NCBI RefSeq assembly: GCF_005671395.1
Contig: NZ_CP040428.1
Span: forward strand, 2,232,001 to 2,296,000
Direction of reading: 5' to 3'
DNA: 64,000 nt
DNA from: Jejubacter calystegiae
GTDB lineage: Bacteria; Pseudomonadota; Gammaproteobacteria; Enterobacterales; Enterobacteriaceae
The position numbers and the translations under genes are program-made. How positions within the stretch are numbered: the first letter of the stretch is position 1; every line of letters starts with the position of its first letter. This document shows, one piece after another, positions 50,938 through 59,938 of the stretch. Below the pieces are notes generated by a model. The model was not told the DNA's origin. It worked only from the letters and a program-made list of their open reading frames with translations, and did not search any database.

Positions 50938-52206
50938 ATGACAACCCAAATTGACGTTGCAACCCCCCCTGATACTCGCGCTTCGTGGACGTTAAAAGAC
51001 GCTATCTGGATTCTTGGACTGTACGGCACCACGGTAGGCGCCGGTACGCTTTTTCTGCCGGTAGAGGTCGGCACCCGGGGGCCGCTGGTCCTTATTCTGA
51101 TGCTGGTGCTGGGGTTACCACTGGCCCTGATTCCCCACGTGCTGTTGTGCCGGGTCTATATGCGTGAATCGCAGGTGGATAACGGCACCCTGCCGATCTT
51201 CGGTTCCTTCTTTAGTGGCCGCGGCGAACGGGCCATTATGCTGTTTTACTGCGTGACCTTTTTCCCGGTGACGCTGGTGTATGGTATTTCGCTGGTGAAT
51301 GCCCTGAACGATTATTTCAGCACCCACTTGCACCTTGGCATGATGAATCGCGGCCTGCTGTCGTTTATTGTTATCGCCGGACTGTATGCGGTACTGAATA
51401 AAGGCCGCGACAGGGTCGTGGGTACCATGAGTGCGCTGGCGCTGCCCTTTGCTTGCGCGATTCTGTTTATCGCATTGATTCAGATTCCGTTATGGGACTT
51501 CAGCCATCTGACCCGCGCTTTTCATCGCAGCAATGATATGCCGCTGGCAGAGTCTTTTAAAAATATCTGGTTAACGTTGCCCTTAATCACCTTTTCGTTC
51601 TGCTGCGCGCCGCTGATCTCGCCGCTGGCGTCTTATTACCGGGAAAAGCAGAACGGCGGTGAACAGAAGGCCGTACGGATGATTCGCCTGGCCTATGTGG
51701 CGATCTTCTTCAGCATTATTTTCTTTGTACTGAGCTGCGTATTAAGCATCTCCCACGAAACCTTCGTCAGCGCTAAGGCGCACAACCTTAACGTGCTGTC
51801 GGTGATTGGCGGCGATGGCGGCTACCGGGCGGTTTACTTTGTCGCGCCCTTTATCGCCATTATCGGGATGATGAAATCTTTCCTGGGCGTCAGCCTTTCA
51901 GTGGCTGAAACCTTTACCCGGCTGCTGACCCCGCGCGCTGACACACCTGCGGCGAAGAAGCGCGGCAAACTGCTCGCCTTCCTGGTGATGTTCGGTATCA
52001 CCTTCGGTGTGGTTTACGCCGACCTGGATGCGATCACTCTGATCGAGACCATCTGCGGGCCGCTGATTGCCATCTTACTGTTCCTGATCCCGACCTGGCT
52101 GATATACACCCGCCAGGAGTTGCGTGCGCTGCGTGGTTTTACCGCTGCGATCGTCGTCTTTAGCGGGCTGGCAACGCTCTCGGCGCTGTTTTACGCCATG
52201 GTTTAA
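50938..52206 (+). CDS. HAAAP-family amino-acid carrier (SdaC/TdcC/YhaO-like)
   Basis: A 422-residue inner-membrane protein with eleven hydrophobic segments. Marks of the hydroxy/aromatic amino-acid permease family are DAIWILGLYGTTVGAGTLFLP near the start, LPLITFSFCCAPLISPLASYYRE and AYVAIFFSIIFFVLSCVLSI. Serine or threonine uptake is the usual role; which applies here cannot be read off. It has a long AT-rich upstream region. A truncated acetyltransferase frame follows after 2 bp. Confidence 0.85.
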   Translation: MTTQIDVATPPDTRASWTLKDAIWILGLYGTTVGAGTLFLPVEVGTRGPLVLILMLVLGLPLALIPHVLLCRVYMRESQVDNGTLPIFGSFFSGRGERAIMLFYCVTFFPVTLVYGISLVNALNDYFSTHLHLGMMNRGLLSFIVIAGLYAVLNKGRDRVVGTMSALALPFACAILFIALIQIPLWDFSHLTRAFHRSNDMPLAESFKNIWLTLPLITFSFCCAPLISPLASYYREKQNGGEQKAVRMIRLAYVAIFFSIIFFVLSCVLSISHETFVSAKAHNLNVLSVIGGDGGYRAVYFVAPFIAIIGMMKSFLGVSLSVAETFTRLLTPRADTPAAKKRGKLLAFLVMFGITFGVVYADLDAITLIETICGPLIAILLFLIPTWLIYTRQELRALRGFTAAIVVFSGLATLSALFYAMV

Positions 52207-52208
52207 GC

Positions 52209-52550
52209 GTGCCGCGCCACTGGACGCTATCTCTGGATGGCGCACGGGTGAGTATCGGCAACCACGTTTTTATCGCCCCTAATGTGGGTATCCACACCGC
52301 GGGCCATCCGCTGGACGCCGAACGGCGTAATGCCGGCCTGGAGTATGCGCTGCCGGTGACTATTGGTGATAACGTCTGGATTGGCGCCGGGGTTACGCTG
52401 GTTCCCGGTGTCTGCGTAGGAAATAACAGCGTGATTGGCGCTGGTAGCGTGGTCACCCGGGATATTCCTCCTGACGTGGTGGCGGCGGGGAATCCGTGCC
52501 GGGTGATAAGAGAGATTACGGTTGAGGATGCTGCCCGTACCCGGTTCTGA
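52209..52550 (+). pseudogene. C-terminal half of a LacA-like O-acetyltransferase
   Basis: The 113 residues carry left-handed beta-helix hexapeptide repeats (IGNHVFIAPNVGIHTAGHPLD, VTIGDNVWIGAGVTLVPGV, NSVIGAGSVVTRDIPPDVVAAG) and end like galactoside O-acetyltransferase (NPCRVIREI). Full-length LacA/Maa proteins have 183-203 residues; the N-terminal 80 or so, with the substrate-binding start of the helix, are missing. The active-site His of GHPLD is kept. No ribosome site precedes the ATG except through coupling to the permease stop. Confidence 0.75.
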
Positions 52551-52558
52551 GTCTTTAT

Positions 52559-52586
52559 AAAAAAAGCCCCTCAGCGGAGGGGCAAA
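52559..52586 (-). terminator. Terminator after the AraC-type gene
   Basis: GCCCCTC/GAGGGGC on either strand with a 4-nt loop; on the minus strand it is followed by TTTTTTTAT, so it ends the efflux operon. Confidence 0.85.
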
Positions 52587-52631
52587 AGCATCCGGAGGGA
52601 CGGAGGCATAACGGCAGTGGCGACATAAAGT

Positions 52632-53465
52632 TTATCCGCTATGGTGTTTGCGATAACTTTCCGGCGTGGTGCCGGAAATTTTGTTAAACATCCAGATAAA
52701 CGCCGAAGAGGTGCTGTAGCCCAGGGTCAGAGCGATATCCTGGATACTGGTATCGGTTTTCAACAGATTGACGGCGCGAATAAAGCGCAGGCGCATCCGC
52801 CAGTCGCGAAATGACATGCCCATCTCTTTCTGAAAACGGCGGGTCAGGGAGCGATCCGAAATATAGACGGTTTCGGCCCACTCCTTCAGCGTTCGGTTAT
52901 CGCCGGGATTGTCCTGTAGCTCGTTGATGATCGGCAGCAGATATTTATCGCCGCTGGCGGGGATAAAATTATCCAGCGGGGGCTGACGGGACAGTAACTC
53001 TACCAACACCTCTGCCATTTTGTAGTCCAGTTCGCTCTCAAAACCTGACAGATTACGCTGAATAAAATCTTTGATGATGGCCTGAGCAACCTCGGTTAAT
53101 TCGATAATGCAGGCGCGTTCCGGTAACTTGTGGGCTTCCTGTGCCGGAACGGCGATCGAGCAGTAGTTAATGGCGGGTTTGTTATAGCTGGCGTGGTGGA
53201 CATGGGCCGGAAGCCAGATGGAATACTGCCACGGTGAAATCAGCTTATTCTGACGGTGAACTTCAATTTCCATCGTTTCGGCCTGATTCCCGGTAAGTTC
53301 GACTTCCATAACGCCTTTGTCGATGAAATTTAGCTGTCCCCAGGCGTGTTCATGAGGGGCGATTTCAGTATGGGCGTTAATCTTCTGACTCTGGAAATGC
53401 AATCGGCTGGGGGGCGTGGTCCAGTCGCTTAGCAGTGAGTCGCTATAGTGCTCAATTTTCTTCAT
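52632..53465 (-). CDS. AraC-family transcriptional regulator
   Basis: A 277-residue regulator with an N-terminal cupin-like sensor part (HEHAWGQLNFIDKGVMEVEL) and C-terminal double HTH (TLKEWAETVYISDRSLTRRF and SIQDIALTLGYSTSSAFIWMFNKISGTTPESYR). Start at 53465 (MKKIEHYSDS) is chosen; the longer frame enters the FUSC gene. It follows the FUSC gene by 4 bp and so is the last gene of the efflux operon it probably regulates. Confidence 0.88.
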   Translation of the reverse strand: MKKIEHYSDSLLSDWTTPPSRLHFQSQKINAHTEIAPHEHAWGQLNFIDKGVMEVELTGNQAETMEIEVHRQNKLISPWQYSIWLPAHVHHASYNKPAINYCSIAVPAQEAHKLPERACIIELTEVAQAIIKDFIQRNLSGFESELDYKMAEVLVELLSRQPPLDNFIPASGDKYLLPIINELQDNPGDNRTLKEWAETVYISDRSLTRRFQKEMGMSFRDWRMRLRFIRAVNLLKTDTSIQDIALTLGYSTSSAFIWMFNKISGTTPESYRKHHSG

Positions 53466-53469
53466 GTTG

Positions 53470-55236
53470 CTACCTGATGTCCCGCTGCACTGAAAGTAAG
53501 ATTCGCCAGGCGCTGAGCGCCACCGGGTAACTTTCAGGGCTGCTGTTTTTAATGCCCGCCATCGCGTGCAAATAGTGTATATGCTCGTTTGCGCTAATGG
53601 AGAAATCGCCACGTTTAATCATTCCGCTAAGCAGTACGGAAAGCGGTGCCAGGCCTGCCGACTGTTGCTGGTGGCGGCTGACGTGAAAACACAGCAGATA
53701 GAGCGACGCCAGGTTCATCAGCACCCGGAACTCACGCCCGTCGCTGTACAAGGTGCTGCTGCGCGCTTTGCTGGCCCGATCGTGAAATAACATCATTTTG
53801 CGCAGCATATTAGGATTTCCTTTACCAATCGTGGCATGGATGTCTTTTAGCATGGCGATCGTCAGCTCACGAAAGTGGTTACCGTGCTTTTCGGGCAGAA
53901 CCAGACACAGCGTCAGACCCGCGATCAGAACCCCTGCGAGAGCGCCCAGTGAGTTATCCATAAATCGCGCATAAAGAAATTGTGGGCTGTTTTCCGGCGG
54001 CACCACAAAGTAGAAGGTGGTCAGTAAGGTAATACCACGCATTATCCGCACGGGCTTACTGAGCATCAGGCCGCCGTAAATCAGTAGCGGTAGCTGCGCC
54101 ACGAAATAGAGCCATGACCAGAGCCCTGCGGCAGTGGAACTGAATATCAGACTGTCGTACAGATAGCCCAGCACAATGCCCTGGGTCGTGCCGTTTAGCG
54201 CCTCAATAGAAACCGGCAGCGGCGTAGGGATGGCGCTACACAGAATCAGGTAGACCACGCCTAACGTCAGCATGGTGGCGCCGCCCTGCCAGCCGCTGTA
54301 GTACCAGAACAGCAGCATGAGCGAGCAACCAGCCAGAGTGCGAATTCCGCGGCGTAGCGCCGGATAGAAAAAAGCGTGTTCCCGGAATCGCCAGGTACGC
54401 TGCGCGGTGGGGGCGGGGGCAGATAGCCCATGACGGCGAAAGAGCAGCAGTTCGTTGAACAGCGTTCGGTAATCGTGGGCGAAGCGGGACATATCCGACG
54501 TGACGAAGCGTGCGGCGTTAGCGTAGAAAGTCATCAGCAGCGTTTTCGCCAGGAAGCTGTCCAGCCGGTGCGCCTGAACGGCATTCAGCGCCGCTTCATC
54601 TTTGATGTAATTACGGTTGCTTATCAGCAGCGACAGGGCGTCGAACAGGCCTTTGATTTTACTGTCATCGACGCTAACAGCCTGTTCAAAATGGTGCATC
54701 AGGGTACGGGCGCGTTTATAAATCCGCCCCACCCGGTAATCGAGGTTCAGGGCTCCGTAATTCGGGTAGATGACTGACGAACTCACCAGCATGATCGCCA
54801 GACCCATAGTGACATTGGTCGCCCGATACAGCAGCGTGTGCCAGGCCTCGTCCGGCGCTTCGAGTATCGCGAAGCCGACGAACGCGAAGGTATAGCCCGC
54901 CAGTTGATAAAGGTACATCCGATCCGAATGGACCAGGCTTGCCAGCATGGTGGTTAGCACAAACCACAACAGGGTGCCTGTCAGAAAGGTATAGGGCGCT
55001 TCCGGGAACAGTACCGCCAGTACCAGACCGAAGGCGACGCCTGCGGCTGTGCCAAAAATACGGTTACGCGCTTTTAAATAGAGGCCGCCGATAAACGACT
55101 GTGAGACGACAATTGCGCTCATAATAGCGGTAGAGGCGCCGTCCATTTCGAACAGAAACGAAATATACTGAATCAGCAGAATGGTAATAGATAGCTGTAC
55201 TACCCGGGCGATTCTTATTTTCCATTCATTATCCAT
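53470..55236 (-). CDS. FUSC-family inner-membrane efflux protein (AaeB/YdhK-like)
   Basis: A 588-residue protein with two sets of about five to six hydrophobic helices (residues about 10-170 and 300-460) around soluble segments. The FUSC signatures IMSAIVVSQSFIGGLYLKARNRIFGTAAGVAFG and the second-half PVSIEALNGTTQGIVLGYLYDSL are clear. These proteins pair with an HlyD-type adaptor and a small DUF1656 protein to export aromatic acids or similar compounds. GGAAG stands 6 nt before the ATG. Confidence 0.88.
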   Translation of the reverse strand: MDNEWKIRIARVVQLSITILLIQYISFLFEMDGASTAIMSAIVVSQSFIGGLYLKARNRIFGTAAGVAFGLVLAVLFPEAPYTFLTGTLLWFVLTTMLASLVHSDRMYLYQLAGYTFAFVGFAILEAPDEAWHTLLYRATNVTMGLAIMLVSSSVIYPNYGALNLDYRVGRIYKRARTLMHHFEQAVSVDDSKIKGLFDALSLLISNRNYIKDEAALNAVQAHRLDSFLAKTLLMTFYANAARFVTSDMSRFAHDYRTLFNELLLFRRHGLSAPAPTAQRTWRFREHAFFYPALRRGIRTLAGCSLMLLFWYYSGWQGGATMLTLGVVYLILCSAIPTPLPVSIEALNGTTQGIVLGYLYDSLIFSSTAAGLWSWLYFVAQLPLLIYGGLMLSKPVRIMRGITLLTTFYFVVPPENSPQFLYARFMDNSLGALAGVLIAGLTLCLVLPEKHGNHFRELTIAMLKDIHATIGKGNPNMLRKMMLFHDRASKARSSTLYSDGREFRVLMNLASLYLLCFHVSRHQQQSAGLAPLSVLLSGMIKRGDFSISANEHIHYLHAMAGIKNSSPESYPVALSAWRILLSVQRDIR

Positions 55237-55270
55237 AGCGACTTCCGAACGTTAATGCGGGTGACTGGGG

Positions 55271-56128
55271 TTATATCGAGAGGTCGATTGTGCATGTCAT
55301 TCCTGACACCAGGACCACGCCATGCGTGGATGATTTATCCAGCCGGATCCTGACGGGTATTCGCATGGGCAGTCGCACCCATTCAAAGGTCGGATTCACG
55401 TTGTGTAGTTTGCCTTCACCACCGCTATTGCTGTAGTCGTTAATTCCCCTGGCGATACTTTCCACCTGGCCGCGAATGCTAATGTTGCTGTCCAGCAATT
55501 TAATCACAGCTCGATCGCCACTCTTAATATGGTTTATCTGATCTTCCTGAAAATAGCCGTAGACATAGAAACTGTCGCTATCGACCAGTGTCAGCACCGG
55601 ATCGCCGGTTTTTATATAGTCGCCTTGCTGGATGGTCTGATTGGTGACATAACCGTCCACGGGCGATCGCACCTGGGTTCTGGCGAGTTGAATGCGCGCC
55701 ATACGTAACTGTGAAGCGATACGTTCGTAGTCGGCCTGGGCCTGGCGATAGCTCTGGCGGCTGTTGCTGACCTCCTCGCCGCTAACCAGCGATGGGCCAA
55801 GGCGGGCGCGACGTTTCGCCATTTCGCTCATCTGATCCATTTTTGCCCCGGCCGAGCGCAGTGCGGCCTCCTTTTCCGCCACCGTTACCGCATAGTCGCT
55901 GGGGTCGATTTCAAACAGCAGATCGCCTTTGTGGACATACTGGTTATCTTTAACGTTAAGGTGCAACAGACGGCCATTGACCTCTCCCGAGAGCACCACC
56001 ACATCGGCGCGGATCCGACCATCACGGGTCCATTTTTGTCCGGTTTCATGCTGCCACGCCAGAAAGATGACCAGCACGGCAAGGGCGCAAAAAATCAGCG
56101 TAAAGAGGATTTTCTTAAAGTTATTCAT
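55271..56128 (-). CDS. HlyD-family membrane fusion protein (AaeA/YdhJ-like)
   Basis: A 285-residue periplasmic adaptor: one N-terminal membrane helix (LIFCALAVLVIFLAWQ), split lipoyl-like halves (VNGRLLHLNVKDNQYVHKGDLLFEIDPSDY and RSPVDGYVTNQTIQQGDYIKTGDPVLTLVD), a coiled hairpin between (about 85-145), and a beta-barrel end. The length equals that of E. coli YdhJ. It lies between DUF1656 and FUSC genes on one transcript. Confidence 0.9.
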   Translation of the reverse strand: MNNFKKILFTLIFCALAVLVIFLAWQHETGQKWTRDGRIRADVVVLSGEVNGRLLHLNVKDNQYVHKGDLLFEIDPSDYAVTVAEKEAALRSAGAKMDQMSEMAKRRARLGPSLVSGEEVSNSRQSYRQAQADYERIASQLRMARIQLARTQVRSPVDGYVTNQTIQQGDYIKTGDPVLTLVDSDSFYVYGYFQEDQINHIKSGDRAVIKLLDSNISIRGQVESIARGINDYSNSGGEGKLHNVNPTFEWVRLPMRIPVRIRLDKSSTHGVVLVSGMTCTIDLSI

Positions 56129-56141
56129 AATGTTATAGAGG

Positions 56142-56348
56142 TTATGCGATGATTATTTCCGCTGTCAGGTAAATAGCGGTGGTGACCAGACTATAAAGCG
56201 CGAAACAAAATAGAGGACGGTGCCATATTGCCTGCCAGAGTGGTGTTATCGCCAGCAGGCAAATAATTATTCGGTATGCGGTGTAACCGAAAATAATGAC
56301 GAAAAAAATCAAAGGGAATGACATGCCAAACAGGATGTAATCACGCAT
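56142..56348 (-). CDS. DUF1656 small membrane protein (AaeX/YdhI-like)
   Basis: A 68-residue protein with two hydrophobic helices and the DUF1656 start YILFGMSFPLIFFVII. It is the first gene of the DUF1656-HlyD-FUSC-AraC operon, 13 bp before the HlyD gene. The 256 bp between it and the divergent MASE1 gene show no gene; they hold the promoters of both operons. Confidence 0.85.
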   Translation of the reverse strand: MRDYILFGMSFPLIFFVIIFGYTAYRIIICLLAITPLWQAIWHRPLFCFALYSLVTTAIYLTAEIIIA

Positions 56349-56604
56349 TTTTACTGACCACAGGTAATAAGGTTCAGGTTTATTATCGCCAGGTAAAGCA
56401 TCGTCTGACTGATGTGAAGCAGTATGCCACGGCCGTATCTGGCGATATAACGAAGTAGCGACAACCCATACCGAAAAGCAGACAAGATGTTCGTATGGAT
56501 GAAAGCGCAGCGGTTTTTCCTCTGGCGTACTCTCAATCCTGACGCATGTTCTAAGCTTAATGGCGCTACGGCTGTTTTCCTGAAACCTGACACTGGAGGC
56601 TTAT

Positions 56605-57864
56605 GTGTCTTCTGGGCGCCTGTATTTATCGCTGGCTATCTGGTGCGCGCTCTATTTTGCCACCGGCTATCTTTCCCTCTATCTGGATGACCCGATCAGT
56701 CGGGTGTCACTGGTCTGGTTCCCGGCTGGTATTGCGGTCAGCGCATTTTTAATCGTTGGGCGCCCATACTGGCTGGTGCTATTTGTCTTGTTATTTATTG
56801 TGCGCACACTGCTGGATGTGACGATGCGCCATACCCTGGAAACTTCACTTATCCACTCAGCCATTTCGCTGACCAACGATATCGCTATCGCCTGGTGCGT
56901 TCGGCGGCTGGCCCGGCCCAACGATCGACTGCATGCAGTGCTTATCTGGCTGCTGGCAACCCTGTTGGTCAGCGCCATCGCTGCGCTGCTGGGCTGTAGC
57001 TGGCTGGCGATGCGTCATGAGATCGACTTCCGTCAGACCGTATGGATTTGGTGGGCCGCCAATGTGGTTGGCACTATTTTGATCACCACTATTGTGATGG
57101 GGCTGTGCTGGAAGCCGGAACCTTTTACGCCGGGAAGGTGGCTGGTGGGCGGCCTGCTGTGGCTGCTGTTATGCGCCAGCGCCTGGTATGTCTTCCATCA
57201 GCCTATTGGCGGTCCGCGCGGTCAGGCTGAACTGTTTGGCCTGGCCTGCATTCCGGTGGTGCTGATGATTGCGATCCCTGTGTTGGGGGGAAACCGGATG
57301 GGAGCGTTTTCTCTACTCTGTTTTAGCGCCATCGTGATCTACTACTCCTGGCAATGGCTCGGGCCCTTTTTTATACCCGGACTGCGCCACGGAGAGCCGC
57401 TGCTACTGGCTCAGTGTTACCTTTCCGGTACCGCGTTGCTACTGAGCTTTGTCTATATACAGAAGCGTATAGTGGCGGACAGGCAGCAACAGCAACGACA
57501 GGGGCCAGGCCACGGACGGGCGGCTTACTATCTGGAGCCGGAAAGCGGGCACCTGGCCTGGGATGAAAATATTGATACGCCGCTCAGCCAGCAGCTTTCT
57601 GGGATCGATCGTGTGGATCAGTTGCTGGCGCTGCTCAGCGCGGAGGATCGTGAGGCAATACAGGCGCGCTGGCAGGCGGCCCGACACGGAGAACTACCCG
57701 ACGATATCTTTCACTTCCATCTGACATTGACGCCGTCCCATCGGATACCGCTGCAGGAAAGTAAGCTGGTGGCGTTACGCGGACCAGAGGGAATGGCGCT
57801 GGTCGGCTACTGGGATGAAGTATCACACAGTAAGGTATCCATTCACCGACACCGGGAGGCCTGA
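56605..57864 (+). CDS. MASE1-domain membrane protein
   Basis: A 419-residue protein. The N-terminal 290 residues form about eight helices with the MASE1 pattern (SLVWFPAGIAVSAFLIVGRPYWLVLF, TNDIAIAWCVRRLARP). The C-terminal 130 residues are soluble and show neither GGDEF, EAL nor kinase motifs, so any output domain is not one of the usual ones. The GTG start at 56605 has GGAGG 7 nt upstream; the ATG at 56603 is out of frame. First gene of a four-gene operon. Confidence 0.8.
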   Translation: MSSGRLYLSLAIWCALYFATGYLSLYLDDPISRVSLVWFPAGIAVSAFLIVGRPYWLVLFVLLFIVRTLLDVTMRHTLETSLIHSAISLTNDIAIAWCVRRLARPNDRLHAVLIWLLATLLVSAIAALLGCSWLAMRHEIDFRQTVWIWWAANVVGTILITTIVMGLCWKPEPFTPGRWLVGGLLWLLLCASAWYVFHQPIGGPRGQAELFGLACIPVVLMIAIPVLGGNRMGAFSLLCFSAIVIYYSWQWLGPFFIPGLRHGEPLLLAQCYLSGTALLLSFVYIQKRIVADRQQQQRQGPGHGRAAYYLEPESGHLAWDENIDTPLSQQLSGIDRVDQLLALLSAEDREAIQARWQAARHGELPDDIFHFHLTLTPSHRIPLQESKLVALRGPEGMALVGYWDEVSHSKVSIHRHREA

Positions 57865-57866
57865 CG

Positions 57867-59156
57867 ATGCTACAGCTTGCACTGTTACTGACCGGTGCCG
57901 GATTCGTCCGGCGCAATGCGCCGCTCCTGGGCATTCTGGGACTACTGTGGGGGGGATTGGGAGTCTCGATTTTCATTGATGGGTTACAGGGCGAGCGCCA
58001 CTTTCCACTGCATATCTTTGGGATTCTGCTACTGCTGGAAAGCCTGGCGACGCTGATGCTGGCCCCGAGCGGCGTTGGGACTCAGAAGGCGGTTTTCTAC
58101 TTTAAAGGCGGCATTTTCTGTTTTGTGGCGCTGCTTATTCTTTCCGGGCGCGAGAGTAGCAATGTGCTGCTGGCGATAGTCTTCGGCTTTGCCTTCTTTA
58201 TTACCGGCCTGTTTGTGATGGCTTCCGCCTGGGTGGTGCGCTATCAGCACTGGCGGCAGGCTTTTTGCGGCGGCTTTGCCCAGTTACTGTTCGGGCTGTT
58301 TCTGTTCTTCCCTTATCCCACTCACCATCATGGCACCGTTTCACAGTTTATCGGGATGATTATGATCCTGGGCGGGATTCAGTGCCTGCGCCTGGCGCTA
58401 CGGGCCTTTCGGCTGCGTGATGGGGTGTCGGTGTTTACGCTGCTGGCTCCCGGTGGGCTGCTGCCTGAACAGGAGGAAGCGGCACCTGAACCTGGAGAAT
58501 CGACGCCTGCCAGCGATTCACTGATTGTGCATATCTGGACCCCGGCAGGATCGGCGGCCAGCCCGCCGGTGCCTCGTCCGGTGTTTAACCGCTATATTGC
58601 AGCGGTTGATGCCAGCGGGGTCATCTCCACCGGCCATGCCGCGCTGGAGATGCCGCCGGATCTCTATATCAGCCTCTATCCGGCGCAGGATATCGATCGC
58701 TCGCCGTCAGAATTCTTCAACACGCTGAAGGCGATTCAGGAAAATAATGTGGTTGGGCAGTTTCAGAAGAGTTACCCCAGCGAGGCGGCGGCGTGGTGCG
58801 AATCCGATCGCAAAATCATATTCCATGACTTTAACCCCGAAGCGCTGCGTCGTTATTGGGCGGGTTACCGCAAGGTGGAGATCTATAACCTGACCTGGCG
58901 TAACTGTTCGAGCAGCGTGGTGTACGGCCTGGAAGCCGCGCTGGATGGTGTACTGGCCCGGCGTTGCGGCTGGCTGGGCTTTCTGCGGTTGTTCCTGATC
59001 CCTGAACTGTGGATTGCCGCCCAGTTGCGCAAGCGAGCCATGACGATGGCATGGACCCCCGGGCTGGCGCTGGATTACGCTCGGGCGCTGCATGCTATTG
59101 TGCATCCGGTGCGGCTGTCGTGGTTTCGTCGCCGACGTCAGGATGAAACGCCCTGA
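57867..59156 (+). CDS. HdeD-like membrane protein with a papain-like C-terminal domain
   Basis: A 429-residue fusion. Residues 1-180 form six helices of the HdeD/DUF308 kind. After a Glu/Pro linker (about 200-215) a soluble domain has His in VISTGHAALEMPPDLYI and Cys in LTWRNCSSSVVYGLEAAL, the His-before-Cys order of circularly permuted NlpC/P60-like (LRAT/YiiX-type) enzymes. GGAGG precedes the ATG. Its stop and the next start share TGATG. Substrate unknown; a peptidoglycan or lipid acyl bond is plausible. Confidence 0.75.
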   Translation: MLQLALLLTGAGFVRRNAPLLGILGLLWGGLGVSIFIDGLQGERHFPLHIFGILLLLESLATLMLAPSGVGTQKAVFYFKGGIFCFVALLILSGRESSNVLLAIVFGFAFFITGLFVMASAWVVRYQHWRQAFCGGFAQLLFGLFLFFPYPTHHHGTVSQFIGMIMILGGIQCLRLALRAFRLRDGVSVFTLLAPGGLLPEQEEAAPEPGESTPASDSLIVHIWTPAGSAASPPVPRPVFNRYIAAVDASGVISTGHAALEMPPDLYISLYPAQDIDRSPSEFFNTLKAIQENNVVGQFQKSYPSEAAAWCESDRKIIFHDFNPEALRRYWAGYRKVEIYNLTWRNCSSSVVYGLEAALDGVLARRCGWLGFLRLFLIPELWIAAQLRKRAMTMAWTPGLALDYARALHAIVHPVRLSWFRRRRQDETP

Positions 59157-59935
59157 TGGCGCATAAAACAGGTTCTGAAGCCCCATGGCTGGTGGAGTAT
59201 TCGCGCCTGGCAACGGTTCACTGGCTGGATAGCGACTGCTTTCAGGTCAGCGATATGCGTAACTTTCGCTATCGTGGGGTGGGGGATCCCCTGGCAGCCT
59301 GGGATGACCGCTGCTTTCGGCTTAGTGAGGTGACGCAGACCGATCTGGTGCTCTCCTACTGGGGTGGCAACGCCATCGCTCACGTTTTTCTGAGCTTTGG
59401 ATTTAGCAACGGGGAGTGGCTGGCTGTCTCGATTGAAACCCGACGTCGACAGAATCAGCCATGGTCGGCCTTTGGCGGTTTTCTGCGTAACTATCCGGTC
59501 ATTTATGTGGTGGCGGACGAGCGCGATCTGATCGGCGTGCGTAGCGATGTGCGCAGGGAGCGGGTCTGGCTCTATGGGCTGACGCTCACTCAAGAGCAGC
59601 GCCAGCGGTTACTGCGTGACTATCTGCTGCGTATTCAGCAAGTGAACGCTCATCCCGAGTGGTATAACACGCTGTTTAATAACTGCACCACTAATATTCT
59701 GCATCACGGCCGGGCGGTGTCACCGGCGGTGAAATATGACTGGCGGATACTGCTGAGCGGCTATGCCGATCGCTACTGCTACCGTATGGGGCTGCTGGAT
59801 ACCCGGCTACCCTTTGAGACACTTCGCCAGCGCAGTCGTCTGATTCGCCCGGAAGATGCCTGTATCGACGACGATTTCTCGCAGGATATCCGGCGTCAGC
59901 GGGCGTCATCTTTCTTACCTGAGATAAAGGAGTAA
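59156..59935 (+). CDS. DUF4105 (Lnb-type) domain protein
   Basis: A 259-residue protein of the DUF4105 family. The diagnostic residues are His in AIAHVFLSFGFSNGEWLAVS and the Cys in YNTLFNNCTTNILHHGRAV, again His before NC[TS]. In the Lnb lipoprotein acyltransferase the same domain carries a thioester-forming Cys. No signal peptide or membrane helix is seen, which is odd for an envelope enzyme. It overlaps the HdeD-like gene by 1 bp and lies 3 bp before the MipA gene. Confidence 0.82.
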   Translation: MAHKTGSEAPWLVEYSRLATVHWLDSDCFQVSDMRNFRYRGVGDPLAAWDDRCFRLSEVTQTDLVLSYWGGNAIAHVFLSFGFSNGEWLAVSIETRRRQNQPWSAFGGFLRNYPVIYVVADERDLIGVRSDVRRERVWLYGLTLTQEQRQRLLRDYLLRIQQVNAHPEWYNTLFNNCTTNILHHGRAVSPAVKYDWRILLSGYADRYCYRMGLLDTRLPFETLRQRSRLIRPEDACIDDDFSQDIRRQRASSFLPEIKE

Positions 59936-59938
59936 GCA

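Noticed and set aside
56351..56593. An 80-codon frame between the DUF1656 and MASE1 genes on the minus strand
   Set aside because: No ribosome site and no recognisable protein pattern; it covers a divergent promoter region.
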